A stretch of 64,000 nt of DNA from Clonostachys chloroleuca. Lineage: Eukaryota; Ascomycota; Sordariomycetes; Hypocreales; Bionectriaceae. The DNA lies in NCBI GenBank assembly GCA_037952775.1, contig JBANAY010000003.1, positions 31,124,001 to 31,188,000 on the forward strand, given 5' to 3'. The notes below the pieces were generated by a model that was not told where the DNA came from, ran no database searches, and saw nothing but the letters and a program-made list of their open reading frames with translations. Position 1 is the first letter of the stretch. Each line of letters starts with the position of its first letter. Below, in pieces: positions 23,358 to 34,352 of this stretch. The translations under genes were made by a program, and so were the position numbers.

Positions 23358-25456
23358 CTACTTATTTACACGAGCAAGAATTCTTTGCTTTTTTTGTAGA
23401 TCTTCCAGTATGCTCACGACTGCTTCGAGACTTGAGAATGCCCAAGGCCGAATATTCCGGATGGCCGTTGTTTGCAGTTCATCAATATCAGCGATGAGAT
23501 GGCGTAGATGTGGGTTTAACGAAGCCAGTGTGAGTATGACAATGGCCCCGAGCGTTCTGGGTAAGAAAGATTTGTTAGCGGTAAAACCTGCAGAGTATGA
23601 GATAAAGATGTAGCCCACGAGAGAGAGAAATGTCCAAGTGTACTGGCTTGGCCCGGCTAAAACCAAGGATGTGCTGTGGAGGTAGCGTCGACAAGCTTCA
23701 ATGCACACAGATGCCTTTTCGAACATTACTTCGGTGGCGTGCTCTACTCCGTGGGTGACAATGTAGAGCAAGAACGGCCGGTAGATAATGTGAAGAGCAG
23801 CAAAATAGCGTATTCTAAGAACCGGTTCACGAGTATTGGACTCGGTACCGGGAGTGCCGACATCCAGATGTGGCCTGAAACCTTCCGGTATTGAGGCGTG
23901 CCATGTCTCAAGTTGTGAATGAAGCTCATCGCACACGGACACCATGGAAGATACGTCTTCGATGGAGTAATCATCAACGGCGGTCAAGGTCGTCGATGAC
24001 AGCGTCAAGACATGCTTCTTCCTGGGATAAAGCGAGTTGTGGATGCGATTGAGGAGTCTGCGAATAGATATCTCCGCTAGATAACATGTCGACGGCATCA
24101 GCCCAAGATTAGTGCAGCTCGGGAGACTCACTTCATCCGTTAGCTGCTGGAGGCCGCTGCGTGGAAGTTCGAGCTCAGCAAGGCGGTCGCACTCGACCAA
24201 GAAGCATGACCAGAATAAACGGATGACACTTTCTCGCGAACTCGGGGACTCTTCCCCAGCTTGGATACTATGAATGGAAATCCCATATTTAGTATTATCT
24301 TCTGATGACAACATAATAGAGACCCATCTTACCCTGAAAGCCTGAACTGGAGGATGGTTGTGGCCGAATAGATGAGCCGCCAACTCTGCAATGGCCGTAC
24401 AATGTAGGCAAAATAGACGCTTGCGAGGACCAGCGCCTGTGGCAATAACAGGCTTGAAGAGAATGACCACGATGACTGTAGTATGAGGGTTGGCAAAGCA
24501 TGCTGCATGAATGACATGCCTGGCGGCGAGGAGCTGAACTGCTCAGTGTCGGGCTGTGAGGAAGCCACTGTTGCAAGGGCGAAGATGACCATGCAGAGAG
24601 CCGAGCCAATGCTAGAGTCCGGGCCGTTGTCCCAAAACGAGATGTACACGGCCTGAAATTCTTCACGATCAAGGATCGGATGGTTGTGGTGGGTGGAGGA
24701 GAAGAACTGGGACACCAGCTCGTCTGCCACTTCGCGGGTGATCTCGATGTCTGGCCGTGATCCTAGCAGGTCATCAAACGAGAGCTCAGGGGGCAATTGA
24801 TGGCTTGACTCGAGCAAGAAGAACAAATCAGAAGGGTACTCCCCAATGAGAGCTTTCATGGCTGGTAGGCCCAGGAGGTAGCTGGATGATGTCTTGTGCT
24901 TCACAGGAATCGTCAAGGGTGGAAGGTTCGTTGACATGGGCATGGCTGCCTGGGACGGGGGACTGAAGGACCAAGAGTCGAAGGTGGCTTCACCTTGCAT
25001 CCCTCGTATTGGCACACCCGGCTGGCTTTGGGGGGATGTTTCGTTATGATTCTGGAACTGGGATGGGACGGGCCTCGATTCGGCTGACAGTGAAGCAATG
25101 TGCTCCGACTGGTTTTCCAGAATCGCCTCAATGTCCCGTAGCCGGTTCAATATCTCGCGTGTGCCGCCAGTTGTGTCTATTCTGCGACAGGGAAGAGAGA
25201 GATTAAAACAGTGTTACGGGTAGCAATAGGGAGGATTAAGGAGCAGACCGGCGTACCTCTGTGAAGGCTGATGATCATAGTGGCATTCAATGTCCATCTC
25301 GGAGCAATTGGAGCAAGTCGGTTTTGCAGCGTCGCATCGCCGCTTTCTGTTAGCAGTTAGGGGAGGGTGACTGGGGCGATTCTAGAATGCGCAGAGGACA
25401 TACCGGCTCCTGCAGAACTGGCAGGCCAATGCGACTCGTTTACGGTAGAAACTCAT
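23358..25456 (-). CDS. Zn(II)2Cys6 transcription factor, likely cluster regulator
   Basis: Nuclear regulator with an N-terminal binuclear zinc cluster and a fungal-specific regulatory domain. Four exons (25456-25404, 25346-25257, 25181-24333, 24267-23358) join in phase to 633 residues. The zinc cluster is Cys12, 15, 22, 29, 32 and 39 (CX2CX6CX6CX2CX6C). It is followed by a short linker, a leucine/isoleucine-rich helix (NRLRDIEAILEN) for dimerisation, and the middle homology region from about residue 190 on. It ends tail to tail with the dehydratase. It is the obvious candidate to bind the CGG-containing motif in the three cluster promoters; this is inference. One GCGGCAGA word also lies just upstream of its own start, on the minus strand near 25475. 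Confidence 0.92.
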
Positions 25457-27724
25457 AGCTTGAGGACGCCTCTTCTGCCGCGGCACCGCACGACATTGGG
25501 GATTGGTGACGATGCTACTCCGTACTTTTCAGTTTGCCCCCAGAGTCACGAGCCAAGGAATGATTGCGGAGACGAGAAGGCCCTAAACTAACTTCATCCA
25601 CCATCATTATGCGCTAAAGCAAAAGTGAGTTCCGGTGGAATCAGGTGATCCCCAGTCCAGTCCATCCATGTCAATCTTTAGACATACTTCCATTTGCACT
25701 TTCGATCTATATCGAGAGACTGGAAACTGAATATTCACGGGTTCCACATATGCTTGAAGTTTTGGGATATTGAAATTGCTCGATACCTTTCCAAAGCTGC
25801 GGTCTTGCAGCGGTATCGTCTCATCTCCCCGTGTTCCATATGGTGGTCTTTACCGGACTACTGGGTCCACTAGCACCATCACAATCCCTGCTGAGCTCTT
25901 CTTTAATCTCCAGGAGCGGAATGAATAGCATGTTGAAGCAAGACTTGAGCTATTCAGATCGAATGCCATTGTAGTGCTGTATTTCAAGAGCTTCAGCCTG
26001 TTCATGTAAAGTTAAGAGGACTAGGGTATTCCAAAGAGAAATTACAGTTTTATATACTTTGGGAGTTTTTCCAGTTTTTGCTACAGGTTACGTACGGGCT
26101 GTCGATTACAGGAATACAGTTACCTGGTAACTTTATGTTGCTCAAGGCCGTTTGAACTAGATTTGTAAAGATGCTATATGTGGAACAGAAAGCATTTTGA
26201 AGATTATCCTATATTCAGATTCAACTCAAGTCCATTCCAACTTCTTATATAACAGATTGGAAATATTGACTTACTCCGCATTTCATTGGGAGGAACCTGG
26301 GCTGCAACCTTAGCTTATTGCCTATTTTCGCTTATCTACTATTCTCTATTAATTTTCCTATAAATACACTTTAATACAGCCAAAGCTGAGAGACCAAGCG
26401 GGCAAAGAAACACAGCACAGCGAGTGATCTTGAGGTGCACAGCCACTATAGTAATTTCGATACTTACATGTAGTCCCAAGAAATAACTATGTCTCGTGTC
26501 AAAGGCACTAGCGACGATATTTACGATGGCTCGTAAGAATTCTGCATGCAATGGCCACCCGCCGGTACAATATTAGCCGCTGGCTGATGCGCCGTGTCTG
26601 AAACGCATGGGAAACAGGTTTCGCCCACCCTGATGCAGCGATGAAACACTACACAAATGTGCACACAACCGCGCAGCGAGAGTCGCAACTAATGACGTAG
26701 AATTTCATGTTTATTTCGGGTTACTCAGCCTTTGAGCTGGAGTCTCATGTTTGACCCGCTGGGCTTAGACGAAATCTGATTCGCGTCTGATTGGGCTGCA
26801 AGGTTGAATCTGTCCAGCAATAGGTCAATCAATCTCACCGTTCTGTAGCCGACAGATGGGGCTACGCCTTACCGGAGGAATGCGAACCAGAAGTCGTGAG
26901 GCTAGGACAGCTACAGCCCAACGGATGGTTTGGTTGCCGCCCGTTTTAGCAACCACAGAAAAGGGGCTGGTTCAGTGAGCGATCCGCCTGCAATTACTAC
27001 ATGCATGTTGGATGAACACGTCAATCCCAATCCATCAGCCTCTCCGGATCATGCAGAGTGCTGCAACCCATCGCGTCGGCAAGCAGCGAACTATGAACTG
27101 TACATAGGGGGGCTGTTTGGGGTACCGTTCCATCCAATAGATGTGCTATAAGCATCTGAGACTGCGTCAGAGGTTGAGCCGATTCGTTTGGCTTACGCCC
27201 TCTATGATCACCACATAACCGCCAAGCTTAGTGAAGGAGAAATTCTCAAGAGCCTCGCCGCCGTAACAGAGAGCATAAATACCCCCTCAATTTCCGCTCT
27301 CAACGACTATTCTTCCACCCATCATTCAGCGCATCTACTCCGATAGGATAGGGCCAGTTTCCTTCTGTTCCATTTATGTTTCTCATTGAGCACTCCCTCG
27401 TTTTGTCGCTTTCAACTTCCTTCAATTTCCTTCCTTTCTTTTCCTTTCTGTCTCTTGTCTATCCATACGTCACCCTCATTTAATATTGCTTCGCAACCCT
27501 TCCAGTCATTACTTCCTCGGTGTTGTCGCATAATAATGTTGCAACCACTATTTGACCCTCAGGATTTCAGTGAGTCCTACCTCAATTGCCGTTCTGGACC
27601 CTCAATCCTCTGGGATCGTTTAGCAATACTCATTTGTGTAGTTAATCAAGGACAACCTCACCCGAACATACACCCAAATAATATAATCGCACTCGCCCCC
27701 CAGGCAAATTTCCCTGTCCTCGAT
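25457..27724. other. Long intergenic region
   Basis: About 2.3 kb without a supported gene. A block at 26051-26134 resembles one at 29559-29632 and is listed as a repeat. The right end (27386-27530) is pyrimidine-rich, as in fungal promoters and 5' leaders, and follows a CATAAATACC TATA-like word near 27275. The open frame extends upstream of 27725 to 27386, but its content there is leader-like. Confidence 0.5.
26051..26134 (+). repeat. Degenerate repeat block, copy 1
   Basis: Shares the order TTATACTTT, TTYCCAGT, CTACAGGTTACG and AATACAGTTAC with 29559-29632, over about 80 bp and in the same orientation. It is likely a relic of a mobile element or an old duplication. The match is by eye. 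Confidence 0.4.
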
Positions 27725-28453
27725 ATGGCTGGTACATTCGGGGCCCCTGTGCCAAGAAACCCACGCCGAAGGCAAGGACGAACATCTCGACCCGGGAGTG
27801 ACGAAATAAGACAAGCAGAGGGTCAATTTGCCTGCCACTTCTACAAGTTCAATCCTGTCATGTACGATAAATGTAAAAAGTGCAGTTTCACCAGACACTC
27901 CGACGTCAGGCAACACATCGTCCGATGCCACTCTCTGGTCTCCCCCTACTGTGTTAGGTGCTGGAAGGAGTTCTCAAACCAGCGGGAATATTCTGAGCAC
28001 ATTACCCAGGGCCATTGCCAGATCCGGCCGAGACCCGAGAAGCTCATCCGGGAGGAACTTGACAGGATGGGAGCGTGCCGTAGGGAGGACGATAATAAGG
28101 AGAAATGGTTTGGCATCTGGGATCTATTGTTCCATGGACACCCCCGGCCTGACTCCCCTTATCTCCCGTCCTGCATCTTTGAAGAGGGTCTGACCCTCAT
28201 TCAACCTTTTGTCCAGGATCTTCTCCGTCAGCATGGTCCGGCAGGCCCAGTACCAGGAAACATCCTTCACATGGCCTATCAGACCTACTGCCATCGCCTT
28301 CCCATATCCCGGCACCCGCTATCTTTGAACAACCAGGGCTTCGTTTACCAGGCGCTCCCTCGCCACCTCTTCCCCAACAACAACGATGTTTACGGCGAAA
28401 CAAATAGGTTCGAAGCCGAACCGGGATTGAATTATTACCCTCCGCCATTTTAA
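27725..28453 (+). CDS. C2H2-like zinc-finger protein of unknown role
   Basis: From the Met at 27725 (MAGTFGAPVPRN) the protein has 242 residues. An Arg-rich start leads into a compact zinc-finger-like region: FACHFYKFNPVMYDKCKKC, a helix with RQHIVRCH, then PYCVRCWKEF and an EHITQGHC helix. This pattern (a FACPFYKxNP start with paired C2H2-like fingers) is common in expanded fungal families of uncharacterised proteins. The C-terminal half has no domain I recognise. An in-frame Met at 27536 would add 63 residues that look like leader sequence, so I prefer the later start; an upstream intron is also possible. It stands alone in a gene-poor region. Confidence 0.65.
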   Translation: MAGTFGAPVPRNPRRRQGRTSRPGSDEIRQAEGQFACHFYKFNPVMYDKCKKCSFTRHSDVRQHIVRCHSLVSPYCVRCWKEFSNQREYSEHITQGHCQIRPRPEKLIREELDRMGACRREDDNKEKWFGIWDLLFHGHPRPDSPYLPSCIFEEGLTLIQPFVQDLLRQHGPAGPVPGNILHMAYQTYCHRLPISRHPLSLNNQGFVYQALPRHLFPNNNDVYGETNRFEAEPGLNYYPPPF

Positions 28454-29198
28454 TGTCACAGTGGGCTTTGATGTGATCTTGTTACCAATGACTCCGCTCC
28501 ATTGGTTAACCAAGAGTGTTGATAAGAGGACGTCGGGGTGCATCTTCAATCAACGACAAGGAGATGGTTTAGGCAGGCCCGTTGACCATCAGTGAGATGC
28601 ATCTGGGTGCAGGCACAGAGAATTCCATGATCAGGACTTCCTGATATAATATTCCGGAATGATTCATGACGCTTAACAAGTGTAATGACTAATCTTGGTT
28701 GTTGTACCCGCGGGTGGGTTTGAGGACCAAGAACTTTATGGCGTGAAAGCTGGTCTTTCTGGAGGATTAATTGTAAGAGAAAAATAGAAGAAAAAAGTAA
28801 TTTTGGAGGAATATGGACACTGGATGTCCAAACTGAATAAGAATTCAAAGCATATGTTGCTGCCATCATTCCAGGCCATAGTGTAAATTGAGTTGGGAAT
28901 ATCAAAGCGTTGCCTTCCTCTCATCCACTGGTTTTACAATGGAAAGTAATGGAGGGGAATCAAGTTAACCAGAACTCTTTTGTTCGATTTATGGTAAGAG
29001 ATGTGGCAGATTGACTAGCTACAGGACGCCTCAAGCTCGGATCAAGTCGTACCCATACCCATCTCTATCCAACAACATTGTCTACTAGTTTGTTTTCCAA
29101 AACGCCCGAAAGGGAGAATCATGGATTCTTCCACGTTCGTCCCTATACTCCATGTGAGTAGGTTGGTTGCGCACAATGGACTCTAGGTTTCGTACTTA
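28454..29198. other. Intergenic DNA
   Basis: No supported gene. Short open frames on the minus strand (for example around 28550-28900) lack recognisable protein features. Confidence 0.45.
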
Positions 29199-29486
29199 CT
29201 ATGAGGATGAGAATCGTCCTCCAGTCCCGATTAACCAGTAATCTTGGGAAGGAGTGCCGTAGTCTTGTTGAGAACCTCCTCCTTGCGTACCAGGATTGCC
29301 TCCTTGGGTGGCATTGCTGGAACCTCCAGAAGAGGAGCCACTAGCATTGGCTCGAGTGCTACTCGGAGGGTCGGCTAGGGAGATAGAGGGAGATGCCTCG
29401 TTTCCTTTAATCGTGTACTCTTGGATGAACGGCATGTTTAAGGAAGCGTTAGTCTGAACTTGAGTGTTCAATAGAGATCTTCTCAA
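29199..29486 (-). CDS. Small Ser/Gly/Gln-rich hypothetical protein
   Basis: Weakly supported open frame of 95 residues; a start at an internal Met (MPFIQEYTIKG) would give 78. Composition is strongly biased, with Ser/Gly/Asn/Thr runs in the second half and an ordered-looking end (DYWLIGTGGRFSSS). No domain is recognised. It lies next to mobile-element-like repeats and a HET pseudogene. It could be a real small gene, an exon of a lost gene, or chance. Confidence 0.3.
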   Translation of the reverse strand: MRRSLLNTQVQTNASLNMPFIQEYTIKGNEASPSISLADPPSSTRANASGSSSGGSSNATQGGNPGTQGGGSQQDYGTPSQDYWLIGTGGRFSSS

Positions 29487-29558
29487 AGATGAGGAAGTGA
29501 TGATATTTAGGGAGGGGGCTGCAGAGGGCTGGGGGCTTTCCAGAGAGAAACCGGGATC

Positions 29559-29632
29559 TTTATACTTTCAATATTTCCCAGTCTACGTTACAGGTTACGG
29601 GATGTCCATTGTCGAAATACAGTTACGTGGGC
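29559..29632 (+). repeat. Degenerate repeat block, copy 2
   Basis: Related by eye to 26051-26134 (shared words TTATACTTT, CCAGT, TTACAGGTTACG, AAATACAGTTAC). It runs directly into the TGTCCAAAATCTG repeat zone, suggesting both belong to one decayed element. Confidence 0.4.
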
Positions 29633-29900
29633 AATGTCCAAAATGCTGGACACTCAGTCTTCTGCCTTGTGCAATCTGATTCTGTCAGGGCGGCCTGTCC
29701 AAAATCTTTCGGCTTGACAACCAGTTAAGCAGGGCTAAGTGAAACAACCAAATTCGCTATTGATAGGCTTCGTGAGAGACATACGCGGTTACAAGCGATA
29801 GCCTGTCCAAAGTCTGATTTCAGTGAATGCCATTCAGGGCAGTCGAAGGTCCTGTGATTGGACGCTCGCTCATCAGCCTGTCCAAAATCTGGCCAAAATC
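29633..29900 (+). repeat. Dispersed TGTCCAAAATCTG-like words
   Basis: Four similar words occur in one orientation near 29636 (TGTCCAAAATGCTGG), 29697 (CTGTCCAAAATCTTTC), 29807 (CTGTCCAAAGTCTG) and 29879 (CTGTCCAAAATCTGG). Such repeated short words are typical of the subterminal region of DNA transposons. No terminal inverted repeat or transposase is visible in the window. Confidence 0.4.
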
Positions 29901-30287
29901 TTGCCCCACATCCAAGAGGCTCCCTGGCGAAATAGTCTGGTTCTGGTAGATCTCTGCTGACGTCAATTTCGCAGATAAACTTTGTAAGATTTTGCTTTAG
30001 ATTAAGGAGACATGCGCAAGTTTATCTAAATCATGGCATCGAGGCTGGGGAAGATGGATGTTTTCCTCTGGAACGACTGCAACAAAACCCGAGACGGTTC
30101 GCTAGCTTAGAGTGACCTGAGTTCGTGTTAGGACTGCTGATACTGCTACTACTAGGTGGAAGCTTGAGTATTGATTTACCATTAATCAATCTCGTGTTCA
30201 TGTCACGGCACATTGCATCGCATTCTTTTTCTTCATTTGTTTCTTTATCACAAAGAGTTAGATTTTTAAGAATTCGTATTCCGAACG

Positions 30288-30612
30288 AGTGACGCAAAAC
30301 TGTTCAGCTATAGATATGCTAGTGACAAATTTTTGGACAAAATCACAAGCCACCATTATAATTCCCGAGCGACCAGGTCGGGGCCAAGGGGAGTCCTTCG
30401 TTGAGTAATCTAAGCCAAGAGGAAGAGATATACACAATATTTTGTACACTTTTGTGTCAGAGCGAAGCGTTGGGCGCAAGTCAGCTCCCAATTCGCTGTG
30501 AGGCAGACAGACCAAGCCTCTGAGGCTGCCTTGGCGTGTAGAACAGCTAGAAGCTGCAGAGGCGGGCAGTATATTATGCAGTGAAATGATGCTTGTTTTG
30601 GGAGAGGGGTGA
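30288..30612 (+). repeat. Direct repeat flanking the HET pseudogene, copy A
   Basis: Matches 32972-33312 in the same orientation. Shared stretches include GACRYAAAACTG, GCGAAGCGTTGG, AATTCGCTGTGAGGCAGACA followed by GACCAAGCCTCTGA, and ATGCAGTGAAATGA. Many differences are C/T or G/A transitions. The copies are about 2.7 kb apart and enclose the HET pseudogene. Confidence 0.7.
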
Positions 30613-30972
30613 CCCTACTAGATATTAGTATACCTATCTGGATACATACTATATTTTACTTAGAAGATACCAAGCTATAGATAACGCCTGACCACACCAT
30701 GAACACTTATTAAACCTTGGGTGAGCCTCAGGAACAGAGATATTAAAAGAACACAGTCATCACTTAAATAGAGCTTATATTACTTACTTTAGTTGTCAAT
30801 AAAGCACAATAGTACAGACCTACTATTCGCATGCTCAAACACCTGTGCTAACACCTAGTTGCCTAGATATTTGCAGTCACATCCATGCAACGATTGACAC
30901 GAACGACTAGAGGTTGAGACGTTCATTACAGTTGTACTTCACGTGCCCTCGTCAAGTTGACATATACCGATG

Positions 30973-32846
30973 CTATACTATGAAGAAGGTATGCTCCCCA
31001 GTACTCTGTTCATATTTCCAACACGGGTAGCCCTGCTCACTGACCTGTGGCAATGAGTATAGGTCACGATACTCTAGGCCAAAGTTCAGTAAGCCTATCC
31101 GCCGGAATCTGCCCATCTCGCCACAAACAAGTTCGAGTAGTAGGCAGTAACTGTAAGCTGGACCGCATTTGAGTCGAACACCTTTATAGTCGTACCAAGG
31201 CACATAGAATAGTCTTCCTGAACCATTTAAGCCGGAGATATCGGTTTCTGTCGCTGCAAAATCGAGAGTAGCCTCGACGTAGCTCCCACGGTACATGCCG
31301 TATTCACGTTTCTGGAGAGCCTCCATACCTTGCTCTGCCTCAGGAACACCGACAAGAAACAAATGAAACCTTGTTGGACCCCTTCGAAGTATCATCCGCT
31401 TTAGAACACCACGAACCATGATTTCGATGCTCGGCGTCGACGGAAACATGATAATGTCTTTGCTGAATGAGTATTCTTCAGCGTCCGTGTCCGCAGAAGT
31501 GCGCCATTTGACGCATGTGATCTGTGGTAAGATGAACTTCTCGAGCGGCTCCTCTAGTTCAGGGATGATTACATCAGAGCGGATATCATGACCCATTCTA
31601 ACCTGGTAACCAGAGATCCAGGAGAACGTCAAATGAGTCGGCCTTGAGGAAGTATCGTTCACCTCAGGGTCAGGAATGAGTTTTACATTCTGCCAAAGCA
31701 TGTCAAGAGAAAGGCGACTGAGCCATAACCCAGCCACATACATATCGTCTTCCAGAGGCGCGCTAAATCGCTAAGCGATACCTGCTATGGCTGCAAGCCT
31801 GTCTTGAGCAAATGCAAGCTTTGTGCCCGAGTATTTCTCCACCAAATCGTACCACGTCTGATAGATGTTTTCACCAATGGTCGGTAGGAGTGTCTTGATG
31901 TTAGGTGTCTTGATGATGTCGTCTCCAGAAACTTCACAATTGAGGGCTGGTTCCCAGAGCACGACACCCAGCCCCTTAGATTCGCTCCAGTGCTGCTCAT
32001 AACACTCGTACAGAACAATCTCCTTGCAGAAGAAGATGTTTCTGGGGGCAAGTAATCGCTCTTGAAATACCCAGCCGCGGCTACTTAAGGGAGAGCGCTC
32101 AACTAGCTCCTCCCAGCCTCCGTCACCCCCGTCAGTCGAAACCAGAAGAAAATCTTCTTCATCCCCTTCTTAGAGGGCATCTCAACCAACACATGCTGAG
32201 CCATGGCTGGAGCTCTTGTCGTAAACAATCCGCCTACGTCAGAGCCCCATGAAGCGCAAATGTTGAAATATACATTCGAATATATATTTTGCATCGTTGG
32301 GCTTGTTTCCAATCTTTATGCTGGTCCTCCTCTTGGATGATGCAAAGACTATCGATCCAGAAATAATCGATTCCAAGTCGCTTAGCCGCTTGAAGAGCAT
32401 CCAGAGAAGTCTGAGGAAGGATTTCTGTCGGTATTCTCCGTCTCCACGATGATAGATTGTCGACAGTCAGTTTTACCATGTCTGCCTCTCCCCAGCGGTG
32501 GCTGAGAGTAGCGTACTGACCGCCCACATCAGGGTGGGCCCCGTCCACGAGTCGTAACCTGAGCTCTTTTCCGTCGTAGCCGTTATGCGAGCTGATGTGA
32601 AGCAGCCGGGTAGGATACCAGTCCTTGGCGCGCTGCCCTCGATGATGGAGGCATTGCAGATGCTCGGAGTTGCAGAAATCGAGCCACTTCTTGATTTTCG
32701 TAAACGTCTCTTCTGATCCCGTTGAGCTCGAGGTAATCCTCCAGCTTGGCAGATCTTTCAAGCTCAAGGTGAACCTGCGAGCAATCCTTCATTTTTTTGA
32801 ACGACTTCCTTCCCAGTGTAGATGCTTGCTTATAAAATCTTGACAT
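30973..32846 (-). pseudogene. Broken HET-domain (heterokaryon incompatibility) gene
   Basis: HET proteins trigger cell death after fusion of unlike hyphae. The HET domain is clear: QYATLSHRWGEADMVKLTVDN, then ALQAAKRLGIDYFWIDSLCI and the GWVFQERLLAPR block further on. Reading needs two frame changes, one at about 32300-32320 (after HKDWKQ) and one at about 32130-32170 (before TDGGDGGWEELVE). A TAG follows at 31771-31773 in otherwise continuous sequence that runs to the stop at 30973. No introns of plausible size explain these breaks. The N terminus is uncertain; an upstream Met at 32846 lies in another frame than the HET domain. The C-terminal 257 residues remain open. It is flanked by direct repeats at 30288-30612 and 32972-33312. 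Confidence 0.8.
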
Positions 32847-34352
32847 GGCGCACATAAAGATATAATTATAATTCAGCATTCTTCAAAGTATTGAAACATA
32901 ATGGAGATATATTTTTTGAGATCAGGAGCAGACACAATTTTGCACGAAGAGGGGGCGAGCTGAGTGTGTGATGTGACATAAAACTGCACAGCCCCGGATG
33001 TGCCAGTGATAAATGTTTGCACGAAATCGTAAGTGCCCATAAAAATACCTGAGCGGCCAGACCGCGGTCACATTTTGGACTCAAGGGCAGCTATGAGCCA
33101 ATAGATTATAGACGTACTCCTTGCTTTCCATTTGTTGGGCGCTGAAATTGGATTGGTAGCCTACGCGGAGCGAAGCGTTGGATGCAAATCAGGTCCTAAT
33201 TCGCTGTGAGGCAGACAGACCAAGCCTCTGAAACTGCCTTGGCGGACTGGGCGGCTGGAAGTTGCAGAGACAGGCAATACATCATGCAGTGAAATGACTA
33301 TTGTTTGGGCGGAGGAAAAGCCTTACGCCCTGCCCTGCCACCACCCTAGGCCAAGGCAGCCTTCAGTTTCTACCGTCGATTGCTATTGGGCTCTGCCACA
33401 TGATGCAGCATGCATAGAGTGAGGCGAAGAGTTGTCCAATTTCTGTACTTTAGGAGGAAACGATTTTGGCCATCTATCAACCCGGCTGAAGAGCGCCCGG
33501 ATCTCCCTCTTGAGTAAGCAATCCACGCCAGGGAGCTCCCAGGATCATGAAACGGGCTCGTTCAATTTCTGATTGCATAAGTCACGCATGTCTAGCTAGC
33601 ATTAGGAAAGGTAATGTTTCAGGTAAGATGGTTTTTTCCGATATGTCATTTCGAACTAACCAGCCTAGCTCTTCCCATATTCGCTCTCTACCAGCAACCT
33701 GGGATGGTATCATAGCGAACATCAATCGATATAGTAGCCGAAGAAAATCAACTGGCTGAGCGAGGATGTCACTTGAGAGCATCTCCCTCTTGACGCCTAT
33801 CAACGGCAAAGGCACAGACTGCCAGTGACACGCAACATAAAGGCCCAACGCCTAATGCGACGCCAAGACGAGGATTTTTTTTCAGCTCCCACTCCCCAGC
33901 CACTCATAAACACCCGATATGCAGGCATTACACTGTGGCGTCGGTAAGCACGGGATCTTTTGCCTCCTCGCCCGGTTTCGCTCACCGATTGAGTCTTGCA
34001 TTTTCGCCTCTCTTTGAAACGTAGTGTTCAAAGTCTACGAAAATAACGATCTCCTTATAGCCGTCGATCATCAGCTGCCCCTATTCCTCTACGGGTGGTT
34101 TTGGCCGGGGTGTTTACAGGGAAAAGGGGGGCGAGAGCCGTCATCCCGGTTATCGTACGTAACAGTGAGAAAAATGCATGAAAAAATTTGAACGTAGCAT
34201 TGTGCTACCTAGGTTTCTAGCCCATCTGCTCGGTCAGGATGGCCTTGTTGGGCCATCCATGCCCGCATCGGTCGCGGCCTCCCACAAAAGCAAAAACAAG
34301 AGGAAATTCAAAAATCAAAATCCCAGCAAAGGAAGGAAACCAGCAATCCATT
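32847..34352. other. Intergenic DNA with repeat copy B
   Basis: The first 470 bp are the former promoter of the HET pseudogene and include direct repeat copy B. The rest (33313-34352) shows no supported gene or RNA; short frames near 33550-33850 look random. Confidence 0.5.
32972..33312 (+). repeat. Direct repeat flanking the HET pseudogene, copy B
   Basis: Second copy of the repeat at 30288-30612. It sits immediately 5' of the HET pseudogene, so the repeat may be the duplicated promoter of a HET gene family, with copy A the promoter of a lost paralogue. Confidence 0.7.

Larger units (their letters stand above)
29487..30972. other. Repeat-bearing intergenic region
   Basis: About 1.5 kb with no supported gene. 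It contains TGTCCAAAATCTG-like words and one copy of a direct repeat, both listed separately. A minus-strand frame at 30031-30297 may be the stub of a gene that once followed the repeat, but it has no recognised domain. Confidence 0.5.

Noticed and set aside
25471..25486. GCGGCAGA word upstream of the 633-residue regulator as a further cluster motif
   Set aside because: Only the core matches; the GGGTA part is missing, so it is not counted as a copy.
27386..27724. N-terminal extension of the zinc-finger protein
   Set aside because: The sequence is pyrimidine-rich leader-like and has no protein character; the Met at 27725 is preferred.
30031..30297. Minus-strand frame downstream of repeat copy A
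   Set aside because: It may be a stub of a lost gene, but nothing in the protein is recognisable, so it is not called.
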